This document shows, in pieces, positions 59,149 to 64,000 of a stretch of 64,000 nt of DNA. Source of the stretch: Allonocardiopsis opalescens (GTDB taxonomy: Bacteria > Actinomycetota > Actinomycetes > Streptosporangiales > Streptosporangiaceae); the NCBI RefSeq assembly GCF_003002095.1, contig NZ_PVZC01000006.1, positions 1-64,000 on the forward strand, in the 5' to 3' direction. Position numbers and translations under genes: made by a program. Under the pieces are notes generated by a model. It saw only the letters and a program-made list of their open reading frames with translations, was not told the DNA's origin and searched no databases. The stretch's first letter is position 1. Each line of letters starts with the position of its first letter.

Positions 59149-59910
59149 ATGGCCCTTCTTCCCGGCGCCGAACCGTTCGCGCACGAAGGCGGGCCGGTCG
59201 GCGTGCTGCTGTGCCACGGCTTCACCGGAACGCCGCAGAGCCTGCGCCCCTGGGCCGAGCACCTGGCCGCGGCCGGCCTGACGGTCTCGCTGCCGCTGCT
59301 GCCCGGACACGGCACGACATGGCGCGACATGGCCGCCACCGGCTGGCGCGACTGGTACGGCGAAGCGGAGCGGGCCCTGCTCGCTCTAAGCTCGTCATGT
59401 GAGCGGGTCTTCGTCATGGGCCTGTCGCTCGGCGGCTGCATGGCGCTGCGGCTGGCCCTGCGCCACGGCGAGGGGGTACGGGGGGTGGTGCTGGTGAATC
59501 CTTCCTTGGCACCGGACACCAAGCTCTTCCTGCTCGCCCCGGCGCTGAAGTGGCTGGTGCCCTCGCTGCGCGGCGTCACCGACGACATCAAGCGCGACGG
59601 AGTGCACGAGGTCGGCTACGACCGCGTCCCGGTGCGCGCGGCCGCCACCCTGCCGGAGCTGTGGCGGCTCACCCGGGCCGGCCTGCCGTCGCTCACCCGG
59701 CCCGTCCTGGCCTTCCACAGCGCCGAGGACCACGTGGTGGGGCCGGCCAGCATGGCGGTGCTGCGGGCGGCGGTGCCCCCGCACCTGCTCACGGTCCGCG
59801 AGTGCCCGGACAGCTACCACGTCGCCACCCTCGACAACGACGCCGACGACATCTTCGCGGCGAGCCTGGACTTCGTCAGCGCGCACGCGCGGGAAAGGAC
59901 CCATGAATGA
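59149..59910 (+). CDS. Alpha/beta hydrolase (monoacylglycerol lipase/carboxylesterase-like)
   Basis: 253 aa. Oxyanion region CHGFTGTP, nucleophile Ser in GLSLGG, Asp in HSAEDHVV and His in CPDSYHVATLDND, the pattern of thermostable monoacylglycerol lipases (EstD/Est30 type). Overlaps the next gene by 4 bases. Confidence 0.9.
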   Translation: MALLPGAEPFAHEGGPVGVLLCHGFTGTPQSLRPWAEHLAAAGLTVSLPLLPGHGTTWRDMAATGWRDWYGEAERALLALSSSCERVFVMGLSLGGCMALRLALRHGEGVRGVVLVNPSLAPDTKLFLLAPALKWLVPSLRGVTDDIKRDGVHEVGYDRVPVRAAATLPELWRLTRAGLPSLTRPVLAFHSAEDHVVGPASMAVLRAAVPPHLLTVRECPDSYHVATLDNDADDIFAASLDFVSAHARERTHE

Positions 59911-60671
59911 CCCGCCGCGGCAACGGATTGCACGCGGACTCCTACGAGCCGCTGGCCGATCTCGCCCCGGAGCACGCCGACGCCATGCTGGAGGCGCTGC
60001 GCGAGGCCGGGGTGGCGGCCTACGCCGTGCCGGCGCCGCGCCCCGGCGGCGCGGCCGTCGAGCTCGCCCCCACCGACCAGCTGTTCGTGGACTCGCGCGC
60101 GCACGAGCAGGCGGCCGAGGTGCTGGAGGCGCTGCTGCCGCTGCTGCGCGACGACGGCGACGAGGTCTCGCCGCTGGCCACCGAGATCGTGTCCGACGCC
60201 CCGGCGGTGCCCGATGAGGACGCCGTCTGGCGCGACCTCGTCGACCGCTTCAACGACGGCTCCGCCGACCGCGGCGACTGGCCCGAGCGCGAGGACCTGC
60301 CCGAGGGCTCCGACGGCGACGACGGCCCCACCGACCTCCTCGACCCGCCGGGGTCGGCCCCCGCCAGGTCCGCCCGCCGGGTGGTGCGCGGCGCCGACGA
60401 GTCCGACGCCGCCGATGACGACGAGGACCACTACACCCCGCCGCCGCCCCCGCCGATCCCCCGCGGCGACCTGGTCAGCCGGCTCGCCTGGACCGCGCTG
60501 TTCGCCGGCCCCCTCTTCCTGATCGTGGCGATGCTGGTCCGCTGGGACATGCCCGGCTGGCTGGCCTTCGCCGCCGTCGCCGCCTTCATCGGCGGCTTCG
60601 TGGTCCTCGTGCTGCGGATGGGCGACCAGCCGCCGAGCGACTCGGGTCCCGACGACGGAGCCGTCATCTAG
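59907..60671 (+). CDS. Membrane protein of unknown function
   Basis: 254 aa. N-terminal globular part (1-85, with a repeat-like HADAMLEALREAGV), an acidic Pro-rich linker, and two C-terminal transmembrane segments (about 195-240). I recall a similar gene next to the esterase in Streptomyces. Stop overlaps the convergent nuclease stop (CTAG). Confidence 0.7.
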   Translation: MTRRGNGLHADSYEPLADLAPEHADAMLEALREAGVAAYAVPAPRPGGAAVELAPTDQLFVDSRAHEQAAEVLEALLPLLRDDGDEVSPLATEIVSDAPAVPDEDAVWRDLVDRFNDGSADRGDWPEREDLPEGSDGDDGPTDLLDPPGSAPARSARRVVRGADESDAADDDEDHYTPPPPPPIPRGDLVSRLAWTALFAGPLFLIVAMLVRWDMPGWLAFAAVAAFIGGFVVLVLRMGDQPPSDSGPDDGAVI

Positions 60672-61393
60672 CCGGGCGCGGCGAGGACCGCCATGACCGG
60701 CCGGTGGTCGCTGGCCGAGGGGTAGTCGGCCGCCAGGGCGGGGCCGTCGGGCACGCCGGCCGCGCGGACGGCGAGGCGGGGGTCGGCGAAGACCGCGTCG
60801 ATGCGGGCGCGCGGCGCCGCCGACGGGAAGGTCGGCCCGGCGGCACCCGGCACGCACGCCGCCGTGTCGGTGAGCGCACCGGCCAGCACCGACCAGGCCG
60901 GGCCGCCGGGCGGCTCGTTCACGTCGGCGGCCAGCACCACGGGCGCGCGGTAGCGGCGCCGGGCGGCGGCCAGGCGGGCCAGCACCTCGTGGACGTGCCG
61001 CAGCCGGGGCTCGGCGCGCAGGTCCAGGTGGGTGCAGGCGGCCACCAGCCGGCCGGGCGGGCCGTCGAGCACGGCCAGGGCGAGCGCCCGCCGGTGCAGC
61101 CCGGGGTCCGGGCTGAGCAGGTGGTGCTCGACGTGGCGGACGGTGTAGGCGTGCCGGACCAGCAGCGCCAGGCCGCCGGCCCGCGCACCGGGCACCAGGC
61201 CCAGGCCGCAGCGGCGGGCCAGCCGGGCCCGCCGCCACCGCCAGCCGAGGAAGCGCGGCGCCTCCTGCAGGCAGACGACGTCGGGCGCGGCGGCGCGGAC
61301 CACCCGCGCCACCGCGACCGGGTCGTCGCGCAGCGAGCGCACGTTGTAGCCGAGCACCCGGAAGTCCCGCGTGCGGGCGTCCGGGCCGGCCAC
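60668..61393 (-). CDS. Endonuclease/exonuclease/phosphatase-family protein
   Basis: 241 aa. NVRSL, the metal Glu in VCLQEAP, DLR, the Asp-x-Asn in ADVNEP and SDHRP are visible, the EEP hydrolase motifs. Substrate unknown (DNA, lipid phosphate and others are possible). It begins 1 base before the glk stop codon region. Confidence 0.87.
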   Translation of the reverse strand: MAGPDARTRDFRVLGYNVRSLRDDPVAVARVVRAAAPDVVCLQEAPRFLGWRWRRARLARRCGLGLVPGARAGGLALLVRHAYTVRHVEHHLLSPDPGLHRRALALAVLDGPPGRLVAACTHLDLRAEPRLRHVHEVLARLAAARRRYRAPVVLAADVNEPPGGPAWSVLAGALTDTAACVPGAAGPTFPSAAPRARIDAVFADPRLAVRAAGVPDGPALAADYPSASDHRPVMAVLAAPG

Positions 61394-61394
61394 C

Positions 61395-62336
61395 TCAGAC
61401 GCGGGCGAGGTCGGCCGCCCCGATGATGCCGGCCTCGGAGCCGAACTCGGCGATCCGGATGTCGGGCACCTTGCGGAAGCTGCGGCCGGTGATGTTGCGC
61501 CGGAAGGAGGCCAGCACGGGTTCGAGCAGCACGTCGCCCGCGTCGGAGACGCCGCCGCCCAGCACGAAGCGGCCCGGGTCCAGGATCGCGGCGAGGGTGG
61601 CCAGGCCCTGGCCGGTCCAGTCGGCGACGCGCTCGAAGGCCCACACCGCGCCGGGGTCGCCCTGCTTGGCGAGGTCGGTGATCATCGCGCCCTCGATGCC
61701 GCCGACGTCGCCCTCGGCCCGCTTGAGCAGGCCCTCGGCGATGTCGGGCTGGGTGAGGGCGAGGTCCTGCGCCTCGGCGACCAGTGCCCGGCCGCTGGCG
61801 TACTGCTCCCAGCAGCCGCGCTGCCCGCAGCCGCAGCGGCGGCCGTGCGGCACCACCCGGAAGTGGCCCACCTCGGCGCCGAAGCCGAACTTGCCGCGGA
61901 ACATCTGGCCGTTCAGCACGATGCCGCCGCCGATGCCGGTGCCCAGGGTGATGCAGACCAGGTAGTCCTCGCCGCGCCCGGCGCCGAAGCGGTACTCGGC
62001 CCAGGCCATGGCGTTGGCGTCGTTCTCGACCACGACCGGGACGTCGACCCGCTGGGAGAGGAGTTCCTTGAGCGGTTCGTCCCGCCAGGCGAGATTGGGG
62101 GCGAAGAGCACGGTGGAGCGGTTCTCGTCGACGAACCCGGCCGCGCCGATCCCGACGGCGGAGACCTCGTGCCGGCCGATCAGCTCCTCGACCGCGTCGC
62201 CGATCACGTCGGCGGTGGCGGCCTCGCTGCTGGCCGGAGTCGGATACCTGACCTTGTCGAGGATCCGCCCATCCTCGTCGACAACACCCGCGGCCACCTT
62301 GGTGCCGCCGACGTCGACGCCGATTGCCAAGCCCAT
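61395..62336 (-). CDS. glk: ROK-family glucokinase
   Basis: 313 aa. ATP loop IGVDVGGTKVAAG, sugar motif ENDANAMAWAEYRFGAG, EVGHFRV and the ROK zinc motif CGCGQRGCWE. ATG with AGGAGG. In Streptomyces the orthologue mediates glucose repression. Confidence 0.95.
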   Translation of the reverse strand: MGLAIGVDVGGTKVAAGVVDEDGRILDKVRYPTPASSEAATADVIGDAVEELIGRHEVSAVGIGAAGFVDENRSTVLFAPNLAWRDEPLKELLSQRVDVPVVVENDANAMAWAEYRFGAGRGEDYLVCITLGTGIGGGIVLNGQMFRGKFGFGAEVGHFRVVPHGRRCGCGQRGCWEQYASGRALVAEAQDLALTQPDIAEGLLKRAEGDVGGIEGAMITDLAKQGDPGAVWAFERVADWTGQGLATLAAILDPGRFVLGGGVSDAGDVLLEPVLASFRRNITGRSFRKVPDIRIAEFGSEAGIIGAADLARV

Positions 62337-62454
62337 GGACGGGCCTCCTGTCCGGATTCGTTCCGTCGCTGTTCTCATCGTGCCGCCGGATCGCTCCCGC
62401 GGCGCCGGGCCGCCCTCCCGGCCGTGCGGCCGGGAGGAGGCGTCCGGAGGCTGG

Positions 62455-63231
62455 TCAGGGCGCGTCGTCGCGCTCGGAGATGGCGGTGGCCCAGGGGTCG
62501 CCGCCGTCCTGCTGCTCGCGGGCCGGCCGGGGCGGCGGCGCGGCGGCGGGCTCGGCCACCGACGCCGACCAGGGGTCGCCCGCGGGCTCACCGGCGGGCC
62601 GCGCGGGCGCGGGCGCCTCGCCGGCGCCGGCGTCGCGGATGCCCGCGCGCGCGGCCGGCGCGGAGTCGAGCTCGCGGCGGTCCTCCTCGCGCAGCTCGGC
62701 CTCGCGGCGGGCGCGCAGCCGGCGCTCGTAGTCCTCGACGGCGTCGACGGTCTCGCGCAGCGCGTTGAACACGGTGCCGCCGGCCCGGCCGAGGTGGCCG
62801 AAGACCTCCGGGGCGCGGTGCCGGACGGTGCCGGCGATCTGGTCGAGCAGGGCGCGCACCGAGGGCTCGGATCCGTCGTGCGGCTCGCGGACGGCGCGCT
62901 GCCAGACGTCCTCCGAGCGGCGCAGCCCGGTGGCGCGCCCGGCGGCGGAGGCGGTGTATCTGATGCCCTGGCTCACCGCGCGGCGCTGCACCGTGCTGAT
63001 GAAGCGCGCCGCGCCGTCGACGAGGTCGCCGCCGCGCCCGTGGGCCGCTTCGCCGGACGGCCCGGGTTCGGGGCCGGTGCGCGGCGGCTCCGCGGGCCGG
63101 TCGGCCGGGGCGGAGCCGGCCGGCTCCTGCCCGCCGGGGCGCTCGCCGCCCGCGACGGCGGGCGCGTCGCCCGTGCCGGGCGCCGGGTGCTCCTCGTCGG
63201 CCCTGTCGTTCCTGTCCGCCATGTCAGCCAT
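62455..63231 (-). CDS. DUF5304 protein
   Basis: 258 aa. A disordered acidic N-terminus, a helical core (about 70-175) and a Pro/Ala-rich tail; two near-repeats of GDPWS/GDPWA near the end. The function is unknown. Confidence 0.75.
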   Translation of the reverse strand: MADMADRNDRADEEHPAPGTGDAPAVAGGERPGGQEPAGSAPADRPAEPPRTGPEPGPSGEAAHGRGGDLVDGAARFISTVQRRAVSQGIRYTASAAGRATGLRRSEDVWQRAVREPHDGSEPSVRALLDQIAGTVRHRAPEVFGHLGRAGGTVFNALRETVDAVEDYERRLRARREAELREEDRRELDSAPAARAGIRDAGAGEAPAPARPAGEPAGDPWSASVAEPAAAPPPRPAREQQDGGDPWATAISERDDAP

Positions 63232-63345
63232 CGTCTCTCGCCCCCACGCTGTGGATCTGCAACGGTCGGCGGACCGCATCCAAAAGGGTGCGGGCCGCTA
63301 CGCGGCTAACGCTCGGCCGCGGGGTGAAGTGCCTCGTGGAGCCGC

Positions 63346-63783
63346 TCACCCGCCGCGCTCGACCCGCCGTTTGAGCCCCTTCAGCGCGGTGTCGACGATA
63401 CGCCGTTCGGCCTGCCGCTTCACCAATCCGGGCAGCGGAATCGCGATGTCGGCGGCCAGCTCGTACTCCACCTCGGTGCGGCCGCCCGAGCCGCGCAGGG
63501 TGTAGCCGCCGGCGAGTTCGGCCAGCACCGAGCCGGGCTCGGCCATCCGCCAGCGCACGCCGTCGGCGGTCCAGTCGTAGGCGAGGACGTAGCGGTCCTT
63601 GATCACGCCCGCGTCGAGCGCGAAGCGGACGCGTTCGGGGCGGCCCTCGCCATCGACGGACTCCACCCCCGCGTCCTTCACGCCGTCGGCCCATTCGGGG
63701 TAGCGCGGGAAGTCGGCGATGACGGCCAGCACGTCGGCGGTGCCGGCGTTGATGGTGATCGACGAGCGCGTCCGGTCGGCCAC
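63346..63783 (-). CDS. SRPBCC-family lipid-binding-like protein
   Basis: 145 aa, GTG with GGAGGAGG upstream. Polyketide cyclase/START-like fold with VLAVIADFPRYPEWADGVKDAGV and PLPGLVKRQAERRIVDTALKGLKRRVE. Ligand unknown. The 217 bases to its right hold a possible divergent promoter (TATACG near 63933) and no gene. Confidence 0.88.
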   Translation of the reverse strand: MADRTRSSITINAGTADVLAVIADFPRYPEWADGVKDAGVESVDGEGRPERVRFALDAGVIKDRYVLAYDWTADGVRWRMAEPGSVLAELAGGYTLRGSGGRTEVEYELAADIAIPLPGLVKRQAERRIVDTALKGLKRRVERGG

Positions 63784-64000
63784 CGGTGCCTCCTCCCTCG
63801 CTGCGGACTCACCCGAGCGTACAGGTCCAGACCAATCGCCGGGGAGCCGCACCCGCCTCGGATCCCCCGGCACCGCAGGCGGTCCGGCACCGCCCGTGCG
63901 GGGAACATACCGGACGTAGCCGCCCAGACCTATACGCTGGAAGAATCGAGAATCGAGGGTGCCGGGAACCCGGTTCCGGCGGCTCCGCGGGCGGCAGCCG

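Overview
The window is about 73% G+C. Coding density is high, with many GTG starts, 4-base ATGA/GTGA gene overlaps and strong third-position G/C bias. BldD, actinobacterial mIHF, MacRS-like and Rv2175c-family proteins place it in a filamentous actinomycete. The gene order resembles the Streptomyces bldD-pyr-mihF-metK-priA and metF-thi-aroF-pfkA-glk regions as I remember them. A dihydroorotate dehydrogenase of class 1B with PyrK, the PriA architecture and the overall style would fit the Streptosporangiales (Nocardiopsis-like). The taxonomic placement is inference. I saw no tRNA, rRNA, CRISPR array or transposase.

Region 1 (1-22,300), housekeeping core, mostly minus strand: the tail of an unknown C-skewed gene, priA, then a two-gene ATPase plus HNH module (Septu/PtuAB-like, lower G+C) placed between priA and metK. 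Next come metK, coaBC, rpoZ, gmk, mihF, pyrF and the pyrimidine operon pyrR-pyrB-pyrC-carA-carB-pyrK-pyrD, whose genes overlap or nearly touch and which is preceded by a PyrR-type leader. bldD is divergent from it with a BldD-box-like site at its start. A HEPN-type gene follows, with two LexA/SOS-like boxes upstream.

Region 2 (22,300-35,100): YbaK-like deacylase, GNAT acetyltransferase, metF, polyprenyl synthase, DUF418 membrane protein, and an NrtR-like NUDIX regulator with a palindrome in its own promoter. Then a small sialic-acid operon (MFS transporter, NanA-like lyase, secreted sialidase) sits opposite a GntR regulator. An SPFH protein is paired with an NAD-kinase-like protein, followed by thiE.

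Region 3 (35,300-42,800): an accessory block between thiE and thiO. It holds an OmpA-domain protein with a lipoprotein, two SnoaL/NTF2-like lipoproteins, a Rieske ferredoxin with its reductase but no oxygenase, a DUF2306 membrane protein and an MFS exporter. Its intergenic regions are AT-rich and carry repeats.

Region 4 (42,800-64,000): Rv2175c-like regulator; TPP riboswitch with thiO-thiS-thiG; PASTA-type Ser/Thr kinase; sulfite-oxidase-like enzyme; DAHP synthase behind an aromatic-rich leader peptide and a 19-bp terminator (attenuation); thiI; pfkA and glpK divergent across a DasR-type dre palindrome; SigE-family sigma factor with a membrane partner; macRS-like two-component system; PlsC acyltransferase; esterase; EEP nuclease; glk; DUF5304 and SRPBCC proteins.

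The candidates most worth following are the Septu-like pair in the metK-priA junction, the SPFH/NAD-kinase-like pair with its own operator, the orphan Rieske/SnoaL cassette, and the regulatory sites (dre, SOS boxes, aromatic attenuator).
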